This document shows, piece after piece, positions 8,057 to 16,192 of a stretch of DNA of 61,735 bases. Source of the DNA: Alkalibacillus haloalkaliphilus (GTDB lineage: Bacteria > Bacillota > Bacilli > Bacillales > Alkalibacillaceae); NCBI RefSeq assembly GCF_007991275.1, contig NZ_BJYA01000024.1, positions 1 through 61,735 of the forward strand, written 5' to 3'. The position numbers were made by a program, and so were the translations under genes. Position 1 is the first letter of the stretch; each line of letters opens with the position of its first letter. The notes under the pieces were generated by a model. The model made no database searches. It saw only the letters and a program-made list of their open reading frames with translations, and had not been told where the DNA came from.

Positions 8057-9097
8057 ATGAACGAAACAATGCGTGAAAGAAAGCTATATGACATTCATGC
8101 CCCGAACGCATCGACCGGCATTATTAACGGAGAAAGTTCCAACGTCTTAAACTGGGATGATGTGAGATTTAAATGGGCATATCCGATGTATAAAAACATG
8201 CTAGCTAACTTTTGGACACCGTTTGAGATCAATATGTCGAGTGACCAAAAGCAGTGGGCAGAGTTAACAGATGCTGAGCGCGAGTCGTTTAAGAAAATCA
8301 TTGGACTGCTAGCCTTTTTAGATTCAGTTCAAACAGACTATTCCGCAAAAGTGGCTGATTACTTAACTGATTCAAGTTTGGCTGCGTTAATGCAAGTGCT
8401 GTCGTTCCAAGAAGTTGTGCATAATCAGTCTTATTCATATGTGTTATCATCACTCGTTGAAAAGGGTGAACAAGATGAGATTTTTGAGTACTGGAAACAC
8501 GATGAAATTTTAATAGAACGTAACCAATTTATCGCTGATGGTTATGAACGATTCGTTAAAGAAAAATCACCACAAGCTTTTATTGAATCTGTGGTCTATG
8601 ATGTCGTGCTAGAAGGTCTGTTTTTCTACGCGGGCTTTGCGTTCTTCTACAACTTAGCCCGCAATCAAAAGATGGTTTCAACGAGCACGATGATTAATTA
8701 TATTAACCGTGATGAGCTGTTACACGTTAATTTATTTGCACACATTTTCAAAGAAACGTTGAATGAAAACCCTGAACTTAATACAGAGGAAAACCTTCAG
8801 TTTGTGACAGAGACGTTTAGAGAAGCGACAGAACTTGAAGTGAAGTGGGGCGAACATATTATTGGTAACAAAATTGATGGGATCAACATGGACGAACTAG
8901 AGCAATACATCCAACATACAGCAAACAAACGTTGTAAATTAATGGGCGCACCAGTTCCGTTCCCTGAAGTGACAGAAAACCCACTTAAATGGATCAAAGC
9001 TTACAAAGAAGTCGATGAAGGAAAGTCTGATTTCTTCGAGCAAAAATCGAGGCAGTATACTAAAGTTTCGGATGATAATGGGTTTGATGAATTGTAA
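8057..9097 (+). CDS. nrdB: Ribonucleoside-diphosphate reductase class Ia, beta subunit
   Basis: Radical-generating small subunit, 346 aa, 11 nt after nrdA behind AAGGAGG. The ferritin-like fold carries diiron ligand segments in order: QTDYSAKVADYL (acid and likely radical Tyr region), EVVHNQSYSY (Glu-X2-His), EGLFFYAGFAFFY and RDELLHVN (Glu-X2-His). It pairs with NrdA and shares its B12-responsive leader. No second-copy or NrdI gene is nearby. Assignment as NrdB/NrdF family is certain; metal (Fe or Mn) cannot be read from sequence. Confidence 0.95.
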   Translation: MNETMRERKLYDIHAPNASTGIINGESSNVLNWDDVRFKWAYPMYKNMLANFWTPFEINMSSDQKQWAELTDAERESFKKIIGLLAFLDSVQTDYSAKVADYLTDSSLAALMQVLSFQEVVHNQSYSYVLSSLVEKGEQDEIFEYWKHDEILIERNQFIADGYERFVKEKSPQAFIESVVYDVVLEGLFFYAGFAFFYNLARNQKMVSTSTMINYINRDELLHVNLFAHIFKETLNENPELNTEENLQFVTETFREATELEVKWGEHIIGNKIDGINMDELEQYIQHTANKRCKLMGAPVPFPEVTENPLKWIKAYKEVDEGKSDFFEQKSRQYTKVSDDNGFDEL

Positions 9098-9127
9098 GAG
9101 AAAGCACCCTTAGTTGGGTGCTTTTCT
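9096..9127 (+). terminator. Terminator of nrdAB
   Basis: Stem AAAGCACCC / GGGTGCTTT with loop TTAGTT and a T-rich tail; it starts at the nrdB stop codon. Confidence 0.85.
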
Positions 9128-9143
9128 TATAAAAATACTAGTA

Positions 9144-9287
9144 CTATGGACGTTCTAGGCAGTTTTCTGAAGGTTGACCAGGTGGACAACTCGAAGCTGT
9201 AATTGCGCTACTAGCAGCTACGCTACCAATAGTTAAAAAAGATAAAGCTGTCACACTAACAATGCCTGTTAATATCTTTTTCCTCAT
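9144..9287 (-). CDS. Small secreted peptide with two cysteines
   Basis: A 47-codon gene. The N-terminus MRKKILTGIVSVTALSFL is a textbook signal peptide with probable cleavage after a VAASSA-type site around residues 23-28. The remaining short tail contains SCPPGQPSENCLERP, with two cysteines that could form a disulfide. A GGAAGGTGG ribosome site lies about 9 nt upstream of the ATG. It runs opposite to nrdAB and is alone. I do not recognise a family; it could be a secreted signalling or bacteriocin-like peptide, but no processing or immunity gene is linked. Confidence 0.6.
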   Translation of the reverse strand: MRKKILTGIVSVTALSFLTIGSVAASSAITASSCPPGQPSENCLERP

Positions 9288-9385
9288 TCATTTCACCACC
9301 TTCCAACTATTCTATCAATATTTTACATAATTTGAATTAAGAAGTAAATACTTATAAATTGAAATATTTCGACAAAAGCATAACC

Positions 9386-9811
9386 TTACATCATAAACGC
9401 AACAATCGTTACGATTGGAAATGAAGCGGCAAGCATCATAGCTGTCTTTTGTGTGGATTGGTAAAAGACCTTAGTTCGTTTGTCAATGTTCGAGTGTTTA
9501 AGTAGATCTCTTTTAGAAAGTAATCTGATTAACCCAACGGCAAACACGACTAAGGTTAAAACAAGTGGGATAACAGAACTTTCTGTACCTGTTAATTGTA
9601 TAAAGCCAAAAACAATTAATAGAATCGGTACAATCTCAATAATCGTCACTCTAATAAGAAGTTGGGTTGTTAATCTTTGTGTGAAATCAGATGAAACTTC
9701 ACCTTGATTCAGTTGGTCTTCTAACTTGTTCGATAACTGACCAAACACAATAACAATTCCAATAACAGCAATGATCGAAGCAATAGCAAAATACCAAATT
9801 GGATCCATCAT
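9386..9811 (-). CDS. Hypothetical membrane protein
   Basis: 141 aa with four likely membrane helices: residues about 5-25, 52-72, 78-98 and 122-141. A charged stretch (QLSNKLEDQLNQGEVSSDF) sits between helices 1 and 2, and a basic one (SKRDLLKHSNIDKRTK) between 3 and 4. A GGGAG site precedes two adjacent ATG codons. It looks superficially like a proteolipid but lacks ATP-synthase c-subunit features. It stands alone between the small secreted peptide and a divergent 73-aa gene. Function unknown. Confidence 0.7.
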   Translation of the reverse strand: MMDPIWYFAIASIIAVIGIVIVFGQLSNKLEDQLNQGEVSSDFTQRLTTQLLIRVTIIEIVPILLIVFGFIQLTGTESSVIPLVLTLVVFAVGLIRLLSKRDLLKHSNIDKRTKVFYQSTQKTAMMLAASFPIVTIVAFMM

Positions 9812-9945
9812 AACATCTCCCTTTTATGTATTTCTCTTCAATATATATTAACGATTTAATAACAAAATACGTTTCAAATTTTTGTAATATTTCTCATCAA
9901 ATCATTTATAATGGTTATATACAATTCAAGAGGAGGATAATTCGC

Positions 9946-10167
9946 ATGCCATCTATTGACCCACCAAACGATCGGATTTCCCCTTATATAAGATTCGGGA
10001 AAAATGGTATGTATGTCGATGAAAGTGCACCAGAAGTGATTCGTAAAGAAGCTGAGCAATATATAAGTGATGTGGAAAGTGTGCAAGAAATGGCTTATGG
10101 TGACAGGAGAGAAATGCAATTAATTGATTTAAGTGACTTTGAGGGTTGGAAGCGGAAATGGGAATGA
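9946..10167 (+). CDS. Conserved-looking 73-aa hypothetical protein
   Basis: Soluble, acidic 73-residue protein starting MPSIDPPNDRISPY. The start is ATG 9946, 7 nt after AGAGGAGG; the frame stays open further upstream to 9826 but that part has no ribosome site and the unlikely composition of untranslated DNA. It has no cysteine and no membrane segment. A tRNA-Leu follows by 88 nt. I recognise no family and infer no function. Confidence 0.65.
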   Translation: MPSIDPPNDRISPYIRFGKNGMYVDESAPEVIRKEAEQYISDVESVQEMAYGDRREMQLIDLSDFEGWKRKWE

Positions 10168-10255
10168 CTGATAGTGTAACTATAAAAGGTTGACCTGAGT
10201 ATGGTCGCTGATTTATAATTGTTCTCGCGAGCGAAAATGAATATATTATTTACAT

Positions 10256-10337
10256 GCCGGTGTGGCGGAATTGGCAGACGCGCACGACTCAAAATCGTGT
10301 TCCTTCTGGAGTGTCGGTTCGAACCCGACCACCGGTA
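10256..10337 (+). tRNA. tRNA-Leu (CAA)
   Basis: Class II tRNA with long variable arm. Anticodon loop CTCAAAA gives anticodon CAA; T-arm GTCGG TTCGAAC CCGAC; acceptor GCCGGTG pairs with CACCGGT (terminal G-U). The 3' CCA is not encoded. It stands alone, away from the cluster. Confidence 0.93.
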
Positions 10338-10378
10338 TCTTTAACATAATTTACGTTAATTTCAATACTTTGAGATAG

Positions 10379-10416
10379 CTCATAAACATCGATAAATCAA
10401 TGTTTGTGAGTTTTTT
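10379..10416 (+). terminator. Terminator of tRNA-Leu
   Basis: Eleven-base stem CTCATAAACAT / ATGTTTGTGAG, 10-nt loop, then six T. Confidence 0.88.
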
Positions 10417-10709
10417 AGACCAAGATAGAAAACGATTTGAAATGAATCTGCTTGACACAAATTTTACACAGCCATTTCTCGAATTTTTCATAGTTCCTAG
10501 TTCATCTTCTGTACGCAATTCCTTAACTACATGGGTATATTCCTTCAAAGTCGCCTCAAACGTTAGTGTCCGTATTTAATTCTCTCTGTGAGTTTTGATC
10601 CTAAAGCTTTTTTTTGAAAGACTTGGTGCATTCTGAAAACCAATGCAAGGAGCTGCCTCTCAATGACACATGAAGAAGTACAGCTCCTCCTTTTGCGCCT
10701 TAATTAATG
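10417..10709. other. Non-coding gap, tRNA-Leu to LysM gene
   Basis: No credible gene. A 74-codon frame on the minus strand (to 10351) lacks a start with ribosome site and overlaps the tRNA terminator. The inverted repeat AGGAGCTG (10648-10655) / CAGCTCCT (10681-10688), followed by CCTTTTG, may be a weak terminator on either strand. Confidence 0.5.
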
Positions 10710-11282
10710 TTATTGACATTTTCCAACAAGAATTTTACCTTCTAAGACAGGAGCAGCTGAAGTGCCGGTCAACGAATTAAAAGGGCGTACTAACACACGT
10801 GAGTTTAGCGTAACGGATGCAGCGGTAGGAAGTTCTATTCGGGAGGACCAAGTAGGTGGGTCTTCGGGAGTAGCAATTAGCTGGTTTCTAAAGCTGCCAG
10901 TCCCGTGAATGACGATTTCACCTGCATATTTGTCAAAATTACCGAAAAATCGAGGGTGTGGTAAGGTTACCATAATGCTCACAGCCTGACCTCCTCTTGG
11001 ACCAAAATTTACATATGCTACACCACCTGTACCGAATGGTACACTCATTCGGGGCTGTAAAGACGTACAGCAGGGATATGGGATTAAACCTGGAACGCAG
11101 AGGATGTCCCCGGGAAATAACACATTAGGATTTGGAATATGGGGATTGTTGACTGCAAGCGCTTCTATTCTTACCCTAAACATCTGCGCAATGGTATAAA
11201 ACGTGTCTCCTGGAACTACGGTATACCGACCCGAAAACCCCTGTGGACAGTTCCCTGGTATTCTTGCTTGTTGTTTATAAAT
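10710..11282 (-). CDS. LysM-domain protein with apparent ATT start
   Basis: An N-terminal LysM module is clear: CPQGFSGRYTVVPGDTFYTI, then IAQMFRVR and a C-terminal ILCVPG, at roughly residues 13-70. The remaining 120 residues are an unrecognised, Gly/Pro-rich domain ending VGKCQ. LysM binds peptidoglycan or chitin, and such proteins often sit in the spore coat or wall. There is no signal peptide. The domain is cut off if read from the first ATG (11183). The frame is open upstream, and an excellent GGGAGGG site lies 8 nt before ATT at 11282, giving 190 aa. Either ATT is the start or an ATG has mutated. Confidence 0.65.
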   Translation of the reverse strand: MYKQQARIPGNCPQGFSGRYTVVPGDTFYTIAQMFRVRIEALAVNNPHIPNPNVLFPGDILCVPGLIPYPCCTSLQPRMSVPFGTGGVAYVNFGPRGGQAVSIMVTLPHPRFFGNFDKYAGEIVIHGTGSFRNQLIATPEDPPTWSSRIELPTAASVTLNSRVLVRPFNSLTGTSAAPVLEGKILVGKCQ

Positions 11283-11955
11283 AAATACCGCCCTCCCAAA
11301 CGTAGAAAAATTATTTATACGGTTATTTTATGGTATGTAGTAACGTTTAGAATTGGGATGCTTTTTTTACTCATGAATTAAGTATCATCAAAACAGTAAA
11401 AACACTTTCCTTTTTGGTTATCATTTACAGCATCTTTGACAGAGGTTAAGTTTTTCCGTTTACTTTTATTAGTAGTTGGAGAACCATGGTTGAATTATCA
11501 AAAATAAAAGCTGTGTAAATTCTTTGATAATTTTTAGATAGTTTTACTTTGATGTATTCTTGAAATATACGAAACCCTCGCATCGGCACATTGCAGTGAT
11601 TACGAGGTTTCTCTATTTTGAGAAATTGATTTAAAAATATAAAAACAGTGTTCTTTACACAATCATATTGCCTATTTGACCATTTGTTATCAGATTCATT
11701 CTTGCCTCTTGATCATTTTAATCCTAAATTTCAATCTTTAATTTTGGGGAGAGGAGTAAAAAAGTGTTTATTTAAACCAGCCCCATTAAAGGTTAAAGTA
11801 TTTTCTATATTATAATTCCCTTCCTGTCCCTTTCTAATTTATTTCTAAAATTCTTTCTATTTTCATTCCAATAAATCAAAATCACTCTACATATAAGAGG
11901 TACAAAATGGTTAAACTGAAAATTAGACATAGTGATTATTAAGGAGTGAAGAGAA
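11283..11955. other. Long gap before the first DUF3231 gene
   Basis: About 670 nt without a convincing gene. Two terminator-like structures are visible: AATTATCAAA (11493-11502) / TTTGATAATT (11523-11532), and GAAACCCTCG (11571-11580) / CGAGGTTTC (11603-11611). The rest is AT-rich with frequent stops on all frames. Confidence 0.5.
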
Positions 11956-12969
11956 ATGGATTCTTCGCAACACAATAACATTAAATTAACATCAGGTGAA
12001 ATTACCAATTTATGGGCTGCGTATATGGATGATAGCGCTTCTATTTGCCATTTAAAATATTACCTAAATACAGTAGAAGATACGGAAGTTAAATCTATTA
12101 TTCAATATGCATTAGACATTTCACAGTTACATGTAGACACAATAAGCGAGATATTTACTCAAGAAAATTATCCTATTCCTCATGGCTTTAAATTACATGA
12201 AGACGTTGATGTGAATGCGCCAAAATTGTTTTCTGACACTTACTGTTTAAATTTGCTTAATAATATGGGAAAGATTGGTTTGAATGCATATAGCGCAGCT
12301 CTACCTTTAGCGGTAAGAGAAGATGTTTATAGCTTTTTTAGTCAGTGTTTAAAGGAATCAGATAATCTTATCAAACAAACTAACGATCTATTATTGGCAA
12401 AGGGGCTGTATATCAGGTCACCATATCTTCCAAAGCCTGAATCGTATGATTTTGTAAAACGGAAAAGTTTTTTGGCAGGCTTTTTTGGGGATAAAAGACC
12501 TTTAACAGGTACTGAAATCATCAACTTATATTCCAACTTTCAAAGAAATGCATTAGGAAGTGCTACTATGATAGGGTATAGTCAAGTTGCACAGAATGAA
12601 GATGTGGTAAATTTTCTCTTAAGAGGAAAGGAAATTGCACAAAAGCATTGTGAAATATTTGGTTCATATTTAAAAGATAACGATTTACCGAGTCCTATGT
12701 CTTGGGGTACTGAGGTAACTGATTCTACTGAGTACACTTTTTCTGATAGAAAAATGATGTTCTATGTAACAAGTTTGATTGCACTTAGCGTAGGGTACTA
12801 CGGGGCAAGTATGTCCATGAGTCCAAGAAGAGATATTGGTGTTATGTATAGCAGATTAGTATCAGAAATATTAAAATACGCTGATGACGGGGCTAAAATC
12901 ATGATTAAACATGGTTGGATGGAAGAACCACCACGGGCACATGACCGTGATGAACTAGCAAAAAAGTGA
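11956..12969 (+). CDS. DUF3231 family protein (CotF-like), copy 1
   Basis: 337 aa built of two similar halves, each a ferritin-like helical module: first starting LTSGEITNLWAAYMDDS, second LTGTEIINLYSNFQRNALG. This tandem layout is typical of DUF3231, related to spore coat protein F and common in spore formers. Ends IKHGWMEEPPRAHDRDELAKK. The ATG follows AAGGAGTGAAGAGAA. A paralogue at 53073 shares the layout and C-terminal HGWxExPPxAxxRDxL. No biochemical role is established; association with the spore is inferred from family relatives. Confidence 0.88.
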   Translation: MDSSQHNNIKLTSGEITNLWAAYMDDSASICHLKYYLNTVEDTEVKSIIQYALDISQLHVDTISEIFTQENYPIPHGFKLHEDVDVNAPKLFSDTYCLNLLNNMGKIGLNAYSAALPLAVREDVYSFFSQCLKESDNLIKQTNDLLLAKGLYIRSPYLPKPESYDFVKRKSFLAGFFGDKRPLTGTEIINLYSNFQRNALGSATMIGYSQVAQNEDVVNFLLRGKEIAQKHCEIFGSYLKDNDLPSPMSWGTEVTDSTEYTFSDRKMMFYVTSLIALSVGYYGASMSMSPRRDIGVMYSRLVSEILKYADDGAKIMIKHGWMEEPPRAHDRDELAKK

Positions 12970-13002
12970 GTTAGCAGTGGAAAAGATAAGTCTTAAAGTA
13001 AT

Positions 13003-13067
13003 TCTCATAAGCTAAGCTTTTAACATATTGAGCTTGAAACTGACTAGGTGAAAGCTCGGTCCCTGTT
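13003..13067 (-). pseudogene. Remnant of an adaA-like 3' end
   Basis: Read on the minus strand this segment gives TELSPSQFQAQYVKSLAYEN, closely matching the AdaA C-terminus (GLSPGQFQAQYVKRLANED) about 120 nt upstream of it in the same orientation. It has no upstream coding region. It is a leftover of a second AraC-type gene or of a partial duplication, and it shows several third-position changes, so it is not recent. Confidence 0.75.
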
Positions 13068-13114
13068 TAATTGATGGGGGAGGTAATGTTTTTTATATAG
13101 AGAAACAAAACCAA

Positions 13115-13708
13115 TCAATCCTCATTAGCCAATCTTTTAACATACTGAGCTTGGAACTGACCAGGAGAAAGCCCAGTCCCTCGTTTAAAGGCATGATAAA
13201 AACTGGAAATACTTTGATAACCCACTTTAAAACTAATTTCTGTACTATTTAAATTAGTCGTTAAAAGTAGTTCTTTTGCTTTCTTAACTCTAATCTTCTC
13301 TAAGTGCATACGAGGAGTATTACCAGTTCTGTTTTTGAAGAGTCGGTTTAAATGATAAGGGCTGATTCCTACCATGGATGCTAATTCATCTAAGAGAATT
13401 TTTTGACCATACTTTTCTTCTATGATCTGCATCGTTTCCTCTATAACTATTTCAAGAGGGTCATAAGTTTTTGTTGATTTCAAATCAGGTCGACATCTCT
13501 TACATGGACGATATCCCGCTTTATGTGCATTAGCAGTATTTGAAAAGAAGGATACATTCTCACGATTGGGGATTCTAGATTTACAAGAAGGTCGACAAAA
13601 GATGCCTGTCGTCTTGACTGCATAAAAAAACAACCCATCATATGCAGGATTACATGAAATTGTTGCTTCCCACATAACATTTTGGGACAGATTATTTTGA
13701 TCCCTCAT
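13115..13708 (-). CDS. adaA: AdaA: methylphosphotriester-DNA alkyltransferase and AraC-type activator
   Basis: 197 aa. The N-terminal Zn domain has Cys38, Cys42, Cys69 and Cys72 (CRPSC and CKRC), in the same numbering as E. coli Ada, where Cys38 takes the methyl group from DNA phosphotriesters. The C-terminal half is an AraC-type double HTH (residues about 90-190). Methylation turns the protein into an activator of the adaptive response. It overlaps the upstream permease gene (ATGA) and has an internal AAAGGAGG site. There is no adjacent adaB, but an ogt gene lies at 60300. Assignment is firm. Confidence 0.93.
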   Translation of the reverse strand: MRDQNNLSQNVMWEATISCNPAYDGLFFYAVKTTGIFCRPSCKSRIPNRENVSFFSNTANAHKAGYRPCKRCRPDLKSTKTYDPLEIVIEETMQIIEEKYGQKILLDELASMVGISPYHLNRLFKNRTGNTPRMHLEKIRVKKAKELLLTTNLNSTEISFKVGYQSISSFYHAFKRGTGLSPGQFQAQYVKRLANED

Positions 13709-14976
13709 GACTTTTTAAACCTCCTTTGTAAGAAAATACTTCTTCCCCAAATCATATAAAATATATATAACGATGACACAATCATTGGAACGACAATATA
13801 TAAATTGAAAAAAGGAAGCACGAGTAAACACAAAATGAAGGACGTAAGTGATGTCCACCACGCCATTGTGTTCTTCTTAAACAATTTTATGCCTGCTGCC
13901 ATTGAAAGAAGGTAAACTATAATCCCTAATGAAGTCGGTATAAACAAAATGTCATCGAATGCTAACGACAAAGCTTTCGTCACCAAAACACCTGTTATTG
14001 AAAAACAAACAACAAACAGAACCATCAGTCTTGGAATTTGAGTAGTTGTATGTAGGTTTGAAAACAATTCCGGAAAAGCACCATCCCTACTTAGTGAATA
14101 TCCTAATTGAGTAAGACTGGCGATAAATGCGTTTGCTGTTCCTGTACAAATAATTAAAGCTAAGACAGCCGTGACAGCTTTAGCACCCATACCTAGTGTA
14201 TCTCCCATTATAACACTAATAGGAGATAGGTTGCTTTCTTGACTACCATATGTAGCTGTTCCAATCGTAACAAAGCTTAGCGCCAAAAATAATAATCCAA
14301 TAACAACTACACTAACTATAGCCCCTTTGATTATATTCTTTTCTGGCCTTTTGAATTGCAAAGCTAAATTACAGATTGCCTCCCAACCGAAAAAAGACCA
14401 AAAGATAATTGTGACTGCTGTTCCGAGAGAAAACCAGCCATTTGGAACAAAGGGTGTGAAATGATCCCACTGTATTCTCGGAAGTGACACAATTATAGTT
14501 AATACTAGGAGAATCAGTAGTAAAGTACTTAAAATTAATGCAACTTTACCACTTACTTTAACCGCGTAAAAATTGAAAAGACCTGCAATTACCAATATAA
14601 AGACAGCAATGATCATTGTCTCAAAATGTGAGAATCCAAATGCCTGGCTGACGTAAAAAGCGCCGGTTAAGGATACGATTGTTTGACCGACTGCTGCTGT
14701 TACGAAATAAAACCACCCAACGATATTGCCAAGGTGATATCCGAAAGAACGTCTAACAAAGGTTGCTGTTCCACCAGCATCAGGAAATTCTCGTGCCAAA
14801 CTAGCAAAGGAATAAGCAAGCGGAAAACTAATTAATATAACGATAAGCCAAGATACGATTGATGCAGGCCCTGCGATTGAGGCCGTTGCTCCCGATAGAA
14901 AAAGGACACCTGATCCTAGAATAGCTGCAATGTACAAAGCAATCCCTTGAAATAATCCAATCGATTTATTGTTCAT
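13705..14976 (-). CDS. APC-family amino-acid permease or exporter (YjeH-like)
   Basis: 423 aa with about twelve membrane helices. The N-terminal glycine-rich motif LGSGVLFLSG and the FPDAGGTATFVRRSFG segment after helix 2 place it in the APC superfamily, closest in appearance to YjeH-type exporters of methionine and branched-chain amino acids. Its stop overlaps the adaA start, so the two are co-transcribed. A functional link to alkylation response is not obvious; methyl donor metabolism is one speculation. Direction of transport and substrate are unknown. Confidence 0.85.
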   Translation of the reverse strand: MNNKSIGLFQGIALYIAAILGSGVLFLSGATASIAGPASIVSWLIVILISFPLAYSFASLAREFPDAGGTATFVRRSFGYHLGNIVGWFYFVTAAVGQTIVSLTGAFYVSQAFGFSHFETMIIAVFILVIAGLFNFYAVKVSGKVALILSTLLLILLVLTIIVSLPRIQWDHFTPFVPNGWFSLGTAVTIIFWSFFGWEAICNLALQFKRPEKNIIKGAIVSVVVIGLLFLALSFVTIGTATYGSQESNLSPISVIMGDTLGMGAKAVTAVLALIICTGTANAFIASLTQLGYSLSRDGAFPELFSNLHTTTQIPRLMVLFVVCFSITGVLVTKALSLAFDDILFIPTSLGIIVYLLSMAAGIKLFKKNTMAWWTSLTSFILCLLVLPFFNLYIVVPMIVSSLYIFYMIWGRSIFLQRRFKKS

Positions 14977-15166
14977 AGTCTCACACCTTTCATAGCATTC
15001 AGTGTACTAGTAAAAGGGTGAGAAATTCTTCTCGTTTTTTGCGGTTTAATTCGTAAATTTATTGGTAATTCATAAGATAGTTAACGTATTCAACCGTATA
15101 CATTATGTCTACTTATTACAGCGCCCAACTGTTTATTGCACAAAATCCCTAACAAGTCGTAAGCAA

Positions 15167-16039
15167 TCACTCAAATAACTCTAAAAACCTCCTAGCACTC
15201 TTAGTTAAATAACGGTCTTTTAACCATATTAATGCTGACTCTGAATATATATTCTCATCAGCAATGGCCAGCATCTTAACACCATCTAAATCCTTATGTT
15301 GAAAAGTCGACTCAGGGATGATGGTTCCACCTATACCTGACCTTACTAAATCTATGATCATATCGACATCTGGGCAATCTAGTATGATCTTAGGTGTGAG
15401 GTCATGTTTTTTAAATTTCTCCAAAATAACTTCATATTGTCCAACCCCACTAATACGATGTAATAACATGAGAGGTAAGTTTGATAGTTCTTCCATAGTA
15501 ATCGACTCTGAATTGGGCACTTCCCACTCTTGAGGTAAAACAGCGACGTAATTCTCTTCTCGTAATGGTCGTGATTCGAAAGCTTGTAAGTCTAATGGTA
15601 GGCGAATGATGGCAAAGTCTAGTTCGTGGTTGAGAAGGTGTTCAGCAAGTGCGTATGAGTCACCTTCTTTTAACCGAAATGAAACGTCTGGATATTGCGA
15701 TCTGAACTGTTTCAGTCGTTTAGGAATGTATGAGAAGCATGTTTTCACACAGCCAACAGCAAGTTGCCCACGATAACCTTCTTCAATATCTTTTACTTCA
15801 GTCACTGTATCATCAATTTGTGAAAAGAGTAATTCTACTTTTTTATATAAAACTTCTCCAGCTTCTGTCAGTACGAGTTTTCTAGATTGACGGTCAAATA
15901 GGGTAACACCGAGTTCGGTTTCTAAGTCTTTGAGGCTTTTACTGAGGGGAGGTTGTTGGATGTGTAGTTTTTTCGCTGCTTTCGTAATTTGACCTTCTGT
16001 TGCGATCGTATGAAAATACTTCAATCGTTTAAAGTCCAT
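15167..16039 (-). CDS. LysR-type transcriptional regulator, divergent from hpaB
   Basis: 290 aa. The winged HTH at residues about 1-60 includes GQITKAAKKLHIQQPPLSKSLKDLE in the usual LysR spacing, followed by the two-lobed effector domain. The gene is transcribed away from hpaB with 153 nt between the starts, the classic layout for a LysR activator of a catabolic operon. The effector is probably 4-hydroxyphenylacetate or a pathway intermediate (inference). This differs from E. coli, where HpaR (MarR type) and HpaA (AraC type) control the pathway. Confidence 0.9.
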   Translation of the reverse strand: MDFKRLKYFHTIATEGQITKAAKKLHIQQPPLSKSLKDLETELGVTLFDRQSRKLVLTEAGEVLYKKVELLFSQIDDTVTEVKDIEEGYRGQLAVGCVKTCFSYIPKRLKQFRSQYPDVSFRLKEGDSYALAEHLLNHELDFAIIRLPLDLQAFESRPLREENYVAVLPQEWEVPNSESITMEELSNLPLMLLHRISGVGQYEVILEKFKKHDLTPKIILDCPDVDMIIDLVRSGIGGTIIPESTFQHKDLDGVKMLAIADENIYSESALIWLKDRYLTKSARRFLELFE

Positions 16040-16076
16040 TTATCAGCTCAGCTCCCATACATTTTTTATATGGTCT

Positions 16077-16121
16077 TATAACAAAACTTATATTATTAAT
16101 GTATCAGCATTCGTGCTAATA
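16077..16121. promoter_or_regulatory. Candidate LysR operator region between lysR gene and hpaB
   Basis: Two imperfect palindromes lie in the divergent intergenic region: ATAACAAAACTTAT (16078-16091) and TATCAGCATTCGTGCTAATA (16102-16121). Both contain the T-N11-A pattern used by LysR proteins. The second sits about 70 nt before the hpaB start. Function is inferred from placement. Confidence 0.45.
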
Positions 16122-16192
16122 TTCAAAATATAAAGAAAAATAAGTGAAGCGCGATTTGGAAGTACATACAAATTTGAGGAGGTTATATTAAA

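Noticed and set aside
5769-9097. Class Ib reductase (nrdEF)
   Set aside because: No nrdI or nrdH, and the large subunit has an N-terminal ATP-cone and 758 residues, which fit class Ia better.
10351-10548. Minus-strand frame of 65 codons after tRNA-Leu
   Set aside because: No ribosome site, covers the tRNA terminator, and resembles no family.
11139-11381. Plus-strand frame opposite the LysM gene
   Set aside because: Antisense to a clear LysM domain and without a ribosome site.
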